Positions 1 through 8,280 of a DNA stretch of 64,000 nucleotides are shown here, piece by piece. The stretch's first letter is position 1. Each line of letters begins with the position of its first letter. The DNA is from Litorilituus sp. (lineage in GTDB: Bacteria > Pseudomonadota > Gammaproteobacteria > Enterobacterales > Alteromonadaceae). Position numbers and translations under genes: made by a program. The notes under the pieces were generated by a model, which was given only the letters and a program-made list of their open reading frames with translations, had not been told where the DNA came from and did not search any database. The stretch is taken from the NCBI GenBank assembly GCA_030754235.1, contig JASMAS010000097.1, forward strand, positions 1 through 64,000. Reading direction: 5' to 3'.

Positions 1-268
1 AAAAAAAACAGCAAAAAGGCTACTTTTTAGACAAGCCAAAAAACATCAAACTTGATGTGATGTTATAAAACAAGGCAGTAATAGGGTTGGTGAGTTACGC
101 TAACAATTTATCGCAACAACTAACATTACTTCGTCGTTTTAACCCTTTATGCTCGCAATAATCCGTTAGTACATCACTATGACCTACCGCGCCATAAATA
201 AAAGCGAGTGTCCTTCTTAATTTTTAAGTAAAAACCTGAAAAATAATAGAGCAACCGGCTATTCAGTT
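1..268. other. Left edge, no gene recognised
   Basis: AT-rich sequence between the window edge and the end of the first gene. I see no convincing reading frame on either strand. A short stem (ACATCA 43-48 with TGATGT 53-58) is present without a U-run. The stretch from about 80 to 215 has the look of a decayed or repeated intergenic sequence, but I cannot assign it to a family. Confidence 0.4.
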
Positions 269-988
269 TTACAAACGGTGACACACCAAATTCTCAAGTT
301 TTTCCCGCAGGTCTTCATCTTGGGCGATTTCCCCATGAGATGGAATTAAGACAGTGGGGTTATCAAGCTCAAGTCGGTCCAACAACCACAATTTAAACGT
401 TTTCTTATCCTTTAAAATAAACCATTTAATCACTTGGCTTATTTTCAAACCTGGAGCAGCATTCAAGGCTTTTTGCATAATCCGTGCAATAGACTGGTTT
501 GAAAGACGCTCATAATTTAAAAAGCTATCGCAAGTTATCCAAACGCTGGAGTGTTGCGTGTTTTGTTTTTTAAGCCACACATCACCCCCACGATGGCCGG
601 GAGGAAATAATAAGCTGTAACCTTGTGGCAAAGGAGGCTGCTTATCTTCAAGACAGATGATGTCACTTTCATCTTTTGCTACGTCCTTTTCTATTAACAT
701 AGCTCTTGCCGCTTTACTGGCATACAAAGCAGTATTTGAAAAAGCCAATTGCCAAGCGGCAACCCCCATGTAATGAAAACCGTTAGGCATGATGATATGA
801 ATTTTTGTATCCTTTGCATGCCCTTCATCTAAAAAAGCTTTTAGCAAGGGCTCACCTGGACTGATCAAAATGTATTCTGAGTCGGTAATTTTTATGGCGA
901 CCGAATTAGAAACAAAGTTAGGGACAATGTATTGCCCAAAGGAAATTTCTGGATGGACTTCTAACTTATGCCAAATATTTTTTTTCAA
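269..988 (-). CDS. Metallo-beta-lactamase-fold-like protein (DUF4336-like), metal site degenerate
   Basis: A 239-residue soluble protein with no signal peptide. The layout resembles the beta-lactamase fold as in DUF4336 proteins: PNGFHYMG at 68-75 where the HxHxDH loop would be, GHRGGDVW at 131-138, TCDSF at 152-156 and PSHGE at 216-220 near the C-terminus. The first metal motif lacks most of its histidines, so hydrolase activity is doubtful. The start is a TTG just 5' of an A8 run. An ATG 18 bases upstream (around 1006) is out of frame but would join this frame if one A were lost. It is read away from the thiamine operon and has no evident link to it. Function unknown; the fold call is by resemblance only. 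Confidence 0.6.
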   Translation of the reverse strand: MKKNIWHKLEVHPEISFGQYIVPNFVSNSVAIKITDSEYILISPGEPLLKAFLDEGHAKDTKIHIIMPNGFHYMGVAAWQLAFSNTALYASKAARAMLIEKDVAKDESDIICLEDKQPPLPQGYSLLFPPGHRGGDVWLKKQNTQHSSVWITCDSFLNYERLSNQSIARIMQKALNAAPGLKISQVIKWFILKDKKTFKLWLLDRLELDNPTVLIPSHGEIAQDEDLREKLENLVCHRL

Positions 989-1317
989 AATGTTTATCCA
1001 TTAAACTTATAGGCTCGTACAAACCAGCACACGAAGCCGAATATATTGATGATTTTTTTGAGGTCTTTGCAATTATAAATGCAAATTCAGAATAGTGCTG
1101 ACGTTTTAGCTGCCATCGCGGATTTCAGACCTTTTTTTGCGTGCCATTGTTTGTGACCTTGTTAACTTATTAAGTGACCAAGGTGATTATTATGCCTTGA
1201 TCTAGTCACTGCTTGTTCTATAAGTTCAATTTATAATGATCTTGCCATGGTACTTTTAGCAACATTGTACGTAAATAACTAGGCATCATTAGCAAAACTT
1301 TGTTAGACTGCTGCGCG
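989..1317. promoter_or_regulatory. Divergent intergenic region with candidate promoter for the thiamine operon
   Basis: This gap separates the leftward first gene from the rightward riboswitch. A perfect TATAAT sits at 1232-1237, with a weak -35-like CTGCTT 17 bases upstream. Transcription from about 1244 would place the riboswitch roughly 75 bases into the leader. No other promoter is convincing. Confidence 0.3.
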
Positions 1318-1455
1318 AACCAAGGAGTGCGATTCTATCTTGTTAATAAGATAGAGAATCGCTGAGATGTTGATGTTATCAACAAACCCTTTGAACCTGG
1401 ACGGGAATTAGTTATCACCTAGTGTGACAAGCTAATATAACCGGCGTAGGAATGG
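1318..1455 (+). promoter_or_regulatory. TPP riboswitch (THI element)
   Basis: The conserved TPP-aptamer blocks appear in order: GGAGTGC (1324-1330), GCTGAGAT (1371-1378), ACCCTTTGAACCTG (1386-1399) and ACCGGCGTAGGAA (1440-1452). The optional P3a arm is a clear hairpin, GATTCTATCTT pairing with GATAGAGAATC. The pyrophosphate-sensing arm carries an insertion of about 30 bases which itself can fold (ATTAG with CTAAT, TCAC with GTGA), making it longer than the usual compact form. It precedes a TonB-dependent receptor, so high intracellular TPP should switch off thiamine uptake. Confidence 0.93.
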
Positions 1456-1491
1456 TTAATATTTTCTATATCTAGAGACCTCCCAGTGCCG

Positions 1492-1523
1492 GATCCCATA
1501 GTATATCTTTACTTATGAGATCT
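1492..1523 (+). promoter_or_regulatory. Riboswitch expression platform: hairpin over the ribosome-binding site
   Basis: GATCCCATA (1492-1500) can pair with TATGAGATC (1515-1523), which covers the GAG ribosome-binding site of the receptor gene that starts at 1526. GCCGG (1488-1492) is also a perfect complement of CCGGC (1441-1445) in the aptamer's P4 arm, so ligand-bound and ligand-free folds could exclude each other. No U-run follows, which favours translational rather than transcriptional control. This is inferred from complementarity, not folded computationally. Confidence 0.5.
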
Positions 1524-1525
1524 TT

Positions 1526-3643
1526 ATGAATTTTACTCAAGCAACACTTACGTTAGCTGTTTCTACAATGCTACTTGCCAATACAAGTGCAAACGCAGCT
1601 CAAAAAAGCCACACGAATCAAACCGAAGTCATCACGGTTACCAGTGATTTTCGCCAGCAAAGTTTACTTAAAACACCGGCTTCACTCTCTGTGTTAACCG
1701 ATATTGAAGTTAAACAGCGTAATGCTCAACATTTAGAAGAGCTAATCACCATTAGCCCAAATGTTAACTTTGCCAGCGGATCACAGCGAGCACGTTATTT
1801 TCAAATTAGAGGCATTGGCGAGCGTAGCCAATTTAATGAGCCCATTAATCCCTCGGTAGGCATGATTATTGATGGTATCGACTTTACTGGTATAGGCAGT
1901 ATTGCTAGCCTTTTTGATACCCAACAAGTTGAAGTTTTTCGTGGCCCACAAGGTACTCGCTTTGGTGCAAATGCCCTTGCGGGTATGATTAATATCACCA
2001 CCAATGCACCGACAGATACATTTGAAGGCGCACTAAAAATTGATGTGGGCAATTATGATAGCTATGGTTTAGGCTTAGCACTTTCTGGCCCTGCTAGCGA
2101 TAAAGTTAACTATCGTTTAGCCGCTAATCAATACCAAAGCAACGGCTTCATTGAAAACACTCACTTACAAAAAGATGACACTAACAACCGAGATGAAGTA
2201 AGCATTAGAAGCAAGTTGTTTATCCAAGCAAGTCATCACTTAACCATAGACTTAGCTGCTTTTTATTTTGATTTTGACAATGGTTATGATGCTTTTTCAC
2301 TAGACAATACTCGCCAGACCCTTTCGGATCAGCCGGGTTTTGATAAACAAGAAACGGCTGCTTTTTCCGCTGATTTTACTTACCAAGGTTTTGAACTGTT
2401 TACTTTAAAAGCGCTTATTAGCACAGCTAACTCTGATCTTGCCTATGGCTACGATGAAGACTGGGCCTATGAAGGTATTTCTGCACCTGAGAATATAGCC
2501 AATCAAGATTTTGCTTATTGGGAATACTCATCAACCGACCATTACTTCCGTGATAAATCAACACAAACCATTGAGTTACGTGCTTTATCAAACGCAGGTA
2601 ATGAAATATTTAACGGCACAACCAACTGGGTAGCTGGCTTCTACTATAAAAACGACGATTCAGATCTTAAGCGCCAATACACTTATTTAGACAATGATTT
2701 CACTTCTACTTTTGATACGCAATCCATAGCTGTTTACGGACAACTTGATAGCCAGCTAAACGACAAATGGTCACTAACGACAGGGGTCAGAATAGAGAAG
2801 CGTGATGCTGATTACATTAACTCTTTGGGCTTTAGTGACAGTGATAAAAATACTATGATTGGTGGTAAGTTAGTACTTAGCTACCAGCAAGATAGTGATC
2901 AATTGTGGTACGGCTCAATTAACCGTGGTTATAAAGCCGGTGGCGCTAATACCGATGGTAGTTTGCCTGATGAACTACGTACTTTTGATCCTGAATACCT
3001 ACTCAACTATGAATTGGGCTATAAAGTTTCTTTGTTAGATAATGCCGCTTTTATTCGCGCTTCGGTATTTTATATGGATCGAGACGATGTACAGGTGAAA
3101 AGCTCTAAAACCATTACTCGAAATGATGGCAGTTCAGAGTTCATTGCTTATTTAGGTAATGCTGCAACAGGCTCAAATAAAGGCATTGAAGTTGAAGCTA
3201 GTTGGCAGATAAATGAGCTGATTGAACTATATGGTTCACTTGGCTTGTTAGATACCAGGTTTAATGACTTTATTAACGCCGATGGTGCTTCATTAGATGG
3301 TCGAGAGCAAGCCCATGCTCCAAACTACCAATTTAATTTAGGCATGAATTATCAACCTAATGAAAACTGGCTAGTAAGCTTATCTGTTGACGGTAAAGAT
3401 GAGTTTTACTTCTCTGACAGCCATAATGAAAAATCAGCATCCATTGCTCTGCTTAACGCTTCACTAAGTTACTTAAATGATAATTACCAAGTTAAAGTAT
3501 GGACGCGTAACTTAACTAATGAAGATTATGCCAGCCGAGGTTTTTACTTTGGTAATGATCCTAGAGATGGTTATACTGCTAAACAATATACACAATTAGC
3601 AGAGCCATTAGTTTTTGGTGTTACGCTAGATTATCAGTTTTAG
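1526..3643 (+). CDS. TonB-dependent outer-membrane receptor, probably for thiamine
   Basis: A 705-residue outer-membrane receptor: signal peptide at 1-24 (ending ANA), TonB box TEVITVTS at 33-40, plug domain to about residue 165 (IRGIGERSQ, VEVFRGPQGTRFGANALAGMINI), then a TonB-dependent beta-barrel ending in LDYQF with the C-terminal aromatic typical of porin-like barrels. Substrate is not readable from the protein itself. The TPP riboswitch directly upstream and the thiamine-binding, permease and kinase genes downstream point to thiamine or a precursor, as in the TPP-regulated receptors described in gammaproteobacterial regulon studies. It would import the ligand into the periplasm using TonB-ExbBD energy. 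Confidence 0.9.
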   Translation: MNFTQATLTLAVSTMLLANTSANAAQKSHTNQTEVITVTSDFRQQSLLKTPASLSVLTDIEVKQRNAQHLEELITISPNVNFASGSQRARYFQIRGIGERSQFNEPINPSVGMIIDGIDFTGIGSIASLFDTQQVEVFRGPQGTRFGANALAGMINITTNAPTDTFEGALKIDVGNYDSYGLGLALSGPASDKVNYRLAANQYQSNGFIENTHLQKDDTNNRDEVSIRSKLFIQASHHLTIDLAAFYFDFDNGYDAFSLDNTRQTLSDQPGFDKQETAAFSADFTYQGFELFTLKALISTANSDLAYGYDEDWAYEGISAPENIANQDFAYWEYSSTDHYFRDKSTQTIELRALSNAGNEIFNGTTNWVAGFYYKNDDSDLKRQYTYLDNDFTSTFDTQSIAVYGQLDSQLNDKWSLTTGVRIEKRDADYINSLGFSDSDKNTMIGGKLVLSYQQDSDQLWYGSINRGYKAGGANTDGSLPDELRTFDPEYLLNYELGYKVSLLDNAAFIRASVFYMDRDDVQVKSSKTITRNDGSSEFIAYLGNAATGSNKGIEVEASWQINELIELYGSLGLLDTRFNDFINADGASLDGREQAHAPNYQFNLGMNYQPNENWLVSLSVDGKDEFYFSDSHNEKSASIALLNASLSYLNDNYQVKVWTRNLTNEDYASRGFYFGNDPRDGYTAKQYTQLAEPLVFGVTLDYQF

Positions 3644-3656
3644 TTACTTTCACCTT

Positions 3657-3723
3657 CCTTCGACTGCTTTTAGTTCAGGACGAACCAATGGGTATTGCCA
3701 ATAATCCTGAGCTTGTCGAAGGG
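3657..3723. repeat. Interrupted palindromic REP-like element
   Basis: Left arm CCTTCGAC...TCAGGA (3657-3680) is complementary to right arm TCCTGAGCTTGTCGAAGG (3705-3722). The left arm carries about ten bases in place of the AAGC expected from the right arm. The motif CCTTCGAC-AAGC-TCAGGA-CGAAC is one I know as a dispersed intergenic palindrome in many bacterial genomes. It lies between the receptor gene and the rest of the thiamine operon and may act as a partial terminator or mRNA-stability element. Confidence 0.6.
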
Positions 3724-3781
3724 TCGAAGTATTAGTAACTATAACAAGCTGTACACTAAAATATTGATTTGAGGAGTGACC

Positions 3782-4048
3782 ATGCAAATATCAATCGAAT
3801 TAAGCTTATATCCACTTGCCAAAGAGCAATATAAAAGTGAGATTTGGGCTTTTATCAAACGTCTTCGTGCTGTTAAAGGTTTAAAAGTGATCACCAACGG
3901 AATGAGCACACAAGTATTTGGTGAATATGATTTAGCCGTCAGCAGCGTGATGAGTGAAATAAAGCATGTGCACAGTACTACAGGTGCTGCGGTATTTGTT
4001 TGCAAGTTTATTAATGGTGATCGTTCATCGGTTGAAGCAGAGCAATAA
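3782..4048 (+). CDS. YkoF-like thiamine/HMP-binding domain protein (MTH1187 family)
   Basis: A single-domain protein of 88 residues, all of it matching the YkoF/MTH1187 thiamine-binding fold: ISIELSLYPL at the start, a central TNGMSTQVFGEYD block and a final AAVFVCKFINGDR strand. YkoF binds thiamine and its pyrimidine part in the cytoplasm. I chose ATG 3782 because GAGGAG (3771-3776) sits five bases upstream; the in-frame GTG at 3776 lies inside that ribosome-binding site. Its stop overlaps the next start by one base, so it is translationally coupled to the PnuC-like permease. Probable role: accessory thiamine binding in uptake or salvage. Confidence 0.85.
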   Translation: MQISIELSLYPLAKEQYKSEIWAFIKRLRAVKGLKVITNGMSTQVFGEYDLAVSSVMSEIKHVHSTTGAAVFVCKFINGDRSSVEAEQ

Positions 4049-4680
4049 TGGCTGAAGTTACCCAATATTTTTCAAACTTACCTTGGTTAGAGCTAATGGC
4101 AATGCTACTGGCTTTGGCTTATGTAGTGCTTGCGGCAAATGGCTCATTGTGGTGTTGGCCTGCGGCCTTTATCAGCACAGCCCTTTACACGATAATTTTT
4201 TATGATGTCTTACTGTTAATGGACAGTGCCCTCAATCTTTATTATTTAGTAATGGCCTTTTATGGCTATTGGATATGGCAAAAAAAACACCCTCAAGTTA
4301 ACTATCAAAAAACAAGCCTTGAGGTTATTTCACTACCTGCAAATAAGCACCTAAAAATAGGTATAACGTTGGCCGCAATATCTCTTGTGTTAGGTTATGT
4401 TATGGCAAACTATACACCTGCTGCTTTTCCATATCTTGATACCTTTACCACAGTTTTTGCTATTTTTGCTACCTACTTAGTCACACAGAAAGTATTGGAA
4501 AATTGGCTGTATTGGCTGGTAATCGATACTGTTTCAATTTATTTATATCTTGAAAAAGGGTTATTTCCTACCGCAGCACTTTTTGTTATTTATATAATAA
4601 TTGCAAGCTATGGATATGTGAAGTGGTATGGTTTTTACAAAAACAATCAACTGACTTTATCAGCTCAAATAAGCAATTAG
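4048..4680 (+). CDS. pnuT: PnuC-family permease, probably thiamine transporter PnuT
   Basis: A 210-residue inner-membrane protein with about seven hydrophobic segments and the PnuC-family hallmark near residues 35-75 (WCWPAAFISTALYTIIFYD, then NLYYLVMAFYGYWIW). PnuC members are facilitators for vitamins that are trapped by phosphorylation: nicotinamide riboside for PnuC, thiamine for PnuT. The thiamine assignment rests on the upstream TPP riboswitch and the downstream kinase, not on the sequence alone. The ATG overlaps the previous stop (TAATG). The gene's 3' end may overlap the kinase reading frame by up to 58 bases. Confidence 0.85.
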   Translation: MAEVTQYFSNLPWLELMAMLLALAYVVLAANGSLWCWPAAFISTALYTIIFYDVLLLMDSALNLYYLVMAFYGYWIWQKKHPQVNYQKTSLEVISLPANKHLKIGITLAAISLVLGYVMANYTPAAFPYLDTFTTVFAIFATYLVTQKVLENWLYWLVIDTVSIYLYLEKGLFPTAALFVIYIIIASYGYVKWYGFYKNNQLTLSAQISN

Positions 4681-5531
4681 CTGTGCCATTCAAACAACTC
4701 CAAGCATTAAGTTTTTTCAAAACAATCACGGCTATTGAAGAGGTCAGCACTGGATTAAGCAGCCAGTGCTTTAAAGTGATTGCTGATGGCAAAGCCTTTT
4801 TTGTCAAAAAAATAACAACGCCTAACGAGGTTTTTGCTAGCTTATTTGCTAGCGAAAAAGGTATTGGTGCTAACGTTGTTTATCATGATAAAAACTGGCT
4901 AATTAACCCATTCATTGACGGAGAAAACCTAGCACTAAGTCAGCAACCTATCGAGCAAAAAATAGCTATTTCGATGAAATTAATGCAGAAAATCCATAAA
5001 GTAAATGCTAAACCAGCAATCTTAATGCCTGCTCAAATTATCAATGAACATATTTGCCAGCCACATTTTTCAACGAGACAACAAGCCGACTTAACACAAC
5101 TTGCAAAACAACTCATCAAGCCGTTAACTCAAGATGAAAATACGGCTTATTGCCATGGTGATTTAAATTTTAGTAATGTCTTAATAACAGCGAAAAGTGA
5201 AGCTTTTCTTGTTGATTTTGAATGCGCTTGCTCAGCGCCGATTGAATTTGATTTAGCTATGTTTATTGCAGTAAATAATATCAAGCATCACGAAATAACC
5301 ATGGTATTACAGTGTTATCAACAAAAATCTTCAGCACCCATTAACCGCCAATTACTCAATGCCTACGTGCTATTTTGTTATCTTATTAATGGCTTATGGT
5401 ATGTCAATCGCTATCACATAGGCCACCAGCCAACATTCAAGCTATTAGCACAGCAGCAATGGGAGAAACTGAATAAGTTGCTAAAAAACAAGTACAAGCA
5501 GCTATTTTGTTGTTTGGGTATAAAACTCTGA
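4623..5531 (+). CDS. Choline/aminoglycoside-kinase-fold phosphotransferase, probable thiamine kinase
   Basis: A cytoplasmic small-molecule kinase of the APH/choline-kinase fold. The catalytic loop is HGDLNFSN (178-185, Asp180 as catalytic base), the metal-binding segment is LVDFECA (196-202), and a lysine near 62-63 (FFVKK) fits the ATP site. Placement after PnuT suggests it phosphorylates incoming thiamine and traps it, as ThiK does in E. coli. The start is uncertain: GTG 4623 gives 302 residues and overlaps pnuT by 58 bases, while GTG 4683 gives 282 residues two bases after the pnuT stop. Neither has a strong ribosome-binding site. The last 30 bases overlap the converging gene. Confidence 0.8.
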   Translation: MVWFLQKQSTDFISSNKQLAVPFKQLQALSFFKTITAIEEVSTGLSSQCFKVIADGKAFFVKKITTPNEVFASLFASEKGIGANVVYHDKNWLINPFIDGENLALSQQPIEQKIAISMKLMQKIHKVNAKPAILMPAQIINEHICQPHFSTRQQADLTQLAKQLIKPLTQDENTAYCHGDLNFSNVLITAKSEAFLVDFECACSAPIEFDLAMFIAVNNIKHHEITMVLQCYQQKSSAPINRQLLNAYVLFCYLINGLWYVNRYHIGHQPTFKLLAQQQWEKLNKLLKNKYKQLFCCLGIKL

Positions 5532-5942
5532 TATATATTGACCTCCTTTGATTTTAGCGATTAAACGCAACTTGTAGCTGGCACCCTTTTCACCAACCAA
5601 TGACCTCAGCTCGGTAGGGCTCCGCCAATAATAAGGGCTTTTTTGCATGCCTAATGGGTAAGGTGTCATTTGGTCAGATTGGTTAACTAAAAATAAGGTT
5701 GCACTATCAAGAGGAAAGGTAGAATTAACCTCAGTAACCCCCGCTTCATCAGAAATATTCACTTTGAACTCACCTGATTTCAACACACAGCTCTGATTGA
5801 TAATATCACAATGACCTTCTGGTACTAGCTGAATTATTTTATTTTTAGCCGCTTGATTTTCACTGTAATAATCAGCACCAATAAAACCTAATATTCCTAA
5901 AAATGGGGCGACCATAAACGCCATTTTAAGATGTCTATTCAT
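5502..5942 (-). CDS. Conserved hypothetical single-pass membrane protein
   Basis: A 146-residue protein with one N-terminal membrane segment (about 8-27, MAFMVAPFLGILGFIGADYY) and a beta-rich extracytoplasmic part. Two cysteines (in GHCDIINQSC) could form a disulfide in the periplasm. I recognise no named domain. It converges on, and overlaps by 30 bases, the kinase gene, and has a bidirectional terminator behind its start. It lies downstream of the symporter genes on the same strand, but that terminator separates them. Function unknown. Confidence 0.7.
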   Translation of the reverse strand: MNRHLKMAFMVAPFLGILGFIGADYYSENQAAKNKIIQLVPEGHCDIINQSCVLKSGEFKVNISDEAGVTEVNSTFPLDSATLFLVNQSDQMTPYPLGMQKSPYYWRSPTELRSLVGEKGASYKLRLIAKIKGGQYISEFYTQTTK

Positions 5943-5983
5943 ATTAATATCTTCTTATTTAAACAATGAGGGTAATTTAACAG

Positions 5984-6029
5984 AAAAGGCTAGACGACTC
6001 TTTTAAAAATTATCGCCTAGCCTTTTTTT
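5984..6029. terminator. Intrinsic terminator, works on either strand
   Basis: AAAAGGCTAGACGA (from 5984) pairs with TCGCCTAGCCTTTT (to about 6025), followed by a T-run on the plus strand and, from the minus strand, by TTTT. It lies just after the stop of the leftward symporter gene and should end that transcript. Confidence 0.8.
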
Positions 6030-6068
6030 ATTTTAATTTCGACACTTAATCGTTAACTGTCGAATTTT

Positions 6069-7805
6069 TTAGTGAGCATGTGCTGCACTAACATTGCCTG
6101 GCACACGCATATGGTCAACCATATCTTGTATTTCAGATGGCGCTGGACCAGTTACTTTAAGCATTGCAAACGCTACTGCAAAGTTAACTAACGCACCCAC
6201 TGAGCCAAAAGCATTTGGAGAAATACCGAAGAACCAGTTAGGCCCCATATCACCTAAGAATGATGTGCCAGGAATAAACATAACACCTTTATGCTGGAAT
6301 ACGTATAACATTGTGACACCGATACCGGCAATCATACCTGCAACCGCTGCTGTACCAGACATTTTTCTAGAGAAAATACCCATCATCAATGCAGGGAAAA
6401 TACTTGATGCCGCTAAACCAAAGGCTAATGCAACCGTACCTGCAGCAAATCCGGGTGGATTCATCCCCAGATAACCCGCAAATAGAATAGCCACCGTCAT
6501 GGTAACACGACCCGCCAGCAATTCATTTTTCTCCGTCATATCAGGCACAAATACCCCTTTCATTAAATCATGAGAAACGGAAGAGGAGATTGCTAATAAT
6601 AATCCCGCTGCCGTCGAAAGTGCCGCGGCTAAACCACCGGCGGCAACTAAAGCAATAACCCAGTTTGGTAAGTTAGCAATGGCTGGGTTAGCGAGTACCA
6701 TAATGTCACGGTCCACTTTAACCATTTCATTGGTTGCTTTATCAGCGGTGTATTGAACTTTACCATCGCTATTTTTGTCTTCAAACTTTAATAAACCAGT
6801 TTTTTCCCAGTCTTTAAACCATTGTGGACGTTCAGCGTACTCTAAGTTTTGACCTGCTACCGGCTCAATGGTGTTCAATAAGTTGAAACGAGCCATAGCA
6901 CCCACTGCAGGAGCAACAGTATAAAGTAAAGCAATACACACTAAAGCATAACCCGCAGACTGACGTGCAGCTTGCACTGAAGGTACAGTAAAGAAGCGCA
7001 TGATTACGTGAGGAAGACCCGCAGTACCAATCATTAGTGACATAGTGTAAGCAAACATATTTAATGTGCCACCCATGTTTGCCGTTGTATATTCTTTAAA
7101 GCCTAAGTCTGTAACTACCATATCTAATTTATCAAGTAAGTAAACACCACTACCATCAGCTAAAGTACTACCTAAACCTAATTGTGGAATGGGGTTACCT
7201 GTTAATTGTAGAGAGATAAATACCGCTGGAATTGTATAGGCAAAAATCATGACACAGTACTGAGCGATTTGCGTATAAGTAATACCTTTCATACCACCTA
7301 ATACCGCATATACCCAAACAACAACCATACCGATCACTAGACCTAAATCATAATCAACTTCTAGGAAACGAGAGAATGCAACACCAACCCCCTTCATTTG
7401 ACCAATAACGTAAGTCACTGATGCAATAATTAAACAAATTACCGCCACTATACGTGCAGTTTTAGAATAATAACGATCAGAAATAAATTCAGGAACGGTG
7501 AACTTGCCGTGCTTACGCATATAGGGTGCCAGTAACATCGCTAGCAATACATAACCACCGGTCCACCCCATGAGGAATACCGAACCACCGTAGCCCAAGA
7601 AAGCGATTAAACCAGCCATTGAAATAAATGATGCTGCACTCATCCAGTCAGCACCAATTGCCATACCGTTTTGAAATGGTGTAATACCACCACCAGCTAC
7701 GTAAAAATCACTGGTTGAACCCGCACGAGCCCACCAAGCAATACCGAAATATAAAGCGAAGGTGCCAAATACGGCAATGTATGTATATAGTTTTAACTCA
7801 TCCAT
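6069..7805 (-). CDS. Sodium:solute symporter large subunit (SSS family, VC_2705/ActP-like)
   Basis: A 578-residue multi-pass inner-membrane transporter of the solute:sodium symporter family, with the family-typical N-terminus (WWARAGSTSDFYVAGGGITP, then GMAIGADWMSAASFISMAGL) and around thirteen hydrophobic segments. A hydrophilic insertion near residues 320-365 (FEDKNSDGKVQY) is typical of the subgroup that works with a small DUF4212 partner. That partner lies two bases upstream on the same strand. Close relatives are annotated as acetate permease ActP, but the substrate is not certain; acetate or another short monocarboxylate is likely. The divergent cNMP/CBS/DUF294 gene is a common neighbour of this pair. 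Confidence 0.9.
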   Translation of the reverse strand: MDELKLYTYIAVFGTFALYFGIAWWARAGSTSDFYVAGGGITPFQNGMAIGADWMSAASFISMAGLIAFLGYGGSVFLMGWTGGYVLLAMLLAPYMRKHGKFTVPEFISDRYYSKTARIVAVICLIIASVTYVIGQMKGVGVAFSRFLEVDYDLGLVIGMVVVWVYAVLGGMKGITYTQIAQYCVMIFAYTIPAVFISLQLTGNPIPQLGLGSTLADGSGVYLLDKLDMVVTDLGFKEYTTANMGGTLNMFAYTMSLMIGTAGLPHVIMRFFTVPSVQAARQSAGYALVCIALLYTVAPAVGAMARFNLLNTIEPVAGQNLEYAERPQWFKDWEKTGLLKFEDKNSDGKVQYTADKATNEMVKVDRDIMVLANPAIANLPNWVIALVAAGGLAAALSTAAGLLLAISSSVSHDLMKGVFVPDMTEKNELLAGRVTMTVAILFAGYLGMNPPGFAAGTVALAFGLAASSIFPALMMGIFSRKMSGTAAVAGMIAGIGVTMLYVFQHKGVMFIPGTSFLGDMGPNWFFGISPNAFGSVGALVNFAVAFAMLKVTGPAPSEIQDMVDHMRVPGNVSAAHAH

Positions 7806-7807
7806 GC

Positions 7808-8056
7808 TTAACCCTCCGCGTGATATTTTTTATCAAGCTTATTCATTTTGGCTCCATACCAAAAAATTAAGACAAGAAATGAGTAAATAGAACCTTGCTG
7901 TGCAAACCAAAAACCCAGTTTGTACCCACCTAGACGAATTGCATTTAGTGGTTCAACAAGCAGTAAACCTAAACCAAATGAAACCGCAAACCAGATTGCA
8001 AGACATATAAAGATAAGGCGAAGATTCTCCGACCAATACGTTTCTTTATTTTCCAC
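7808..8056 (-). CDS. Sodium:solute symporter small subunit (DUF4212)
   Basis: An 82-residue protein with two membrane segments (about 12-32 and 50-66) and the conserved opening YWSENLRLI seen in the small partner of VC_2705-type symporters. It is first in the operon and its stop is two bases before the start of the large subunit, which implies coupled synthesis. It probably assembles with, or stabilises, the transporter in the inner membrane; its precise job in the family is not established. Confidence 0.9.
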   Translation of the reverse strand: MENKETYWSENLRLIFICLAIWFAVSFGLGLLLVEPLNAIRLGGYKLGFWFAQQGSIYSFLVLIFWYGAKMNKLDKKYHAEG

Positions 8057-8280
8057 AATAGTCTCCTAGCGACGTTGTAGCCTTTATTTCACAGTAGTGT
8101 GAGTATTTTTATTAGGCCTCTTAGTAATAATTTTAGTAAAAGTATGAATATAGATTTCTGTCAGTTGCTTCATCTGTAACGCAGAAACAGCAATCCATAG
8201 TCAACTTCAACTGTCAATTAATCTAGCAAGCTTTTTTTTTGACGGATATTAAACTTTAGTCTAGATCACCCAAACAAAGG

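Noticed and set aside
3739..4065. 108-codon minus-strand frame opposite the YkoF-like gene
   Set aside because: It is a shadow of the plus-strand gene, which has a clear family match and ribosome-binding site.
8089..8102. TCACAGTAGTGTGA near the symporter operon as a CRP site
   Set aside because: The half-sites are inverted relative to CRP (TGTGA-N6-TCACA), and the spacing is four bases, so it does not fit.
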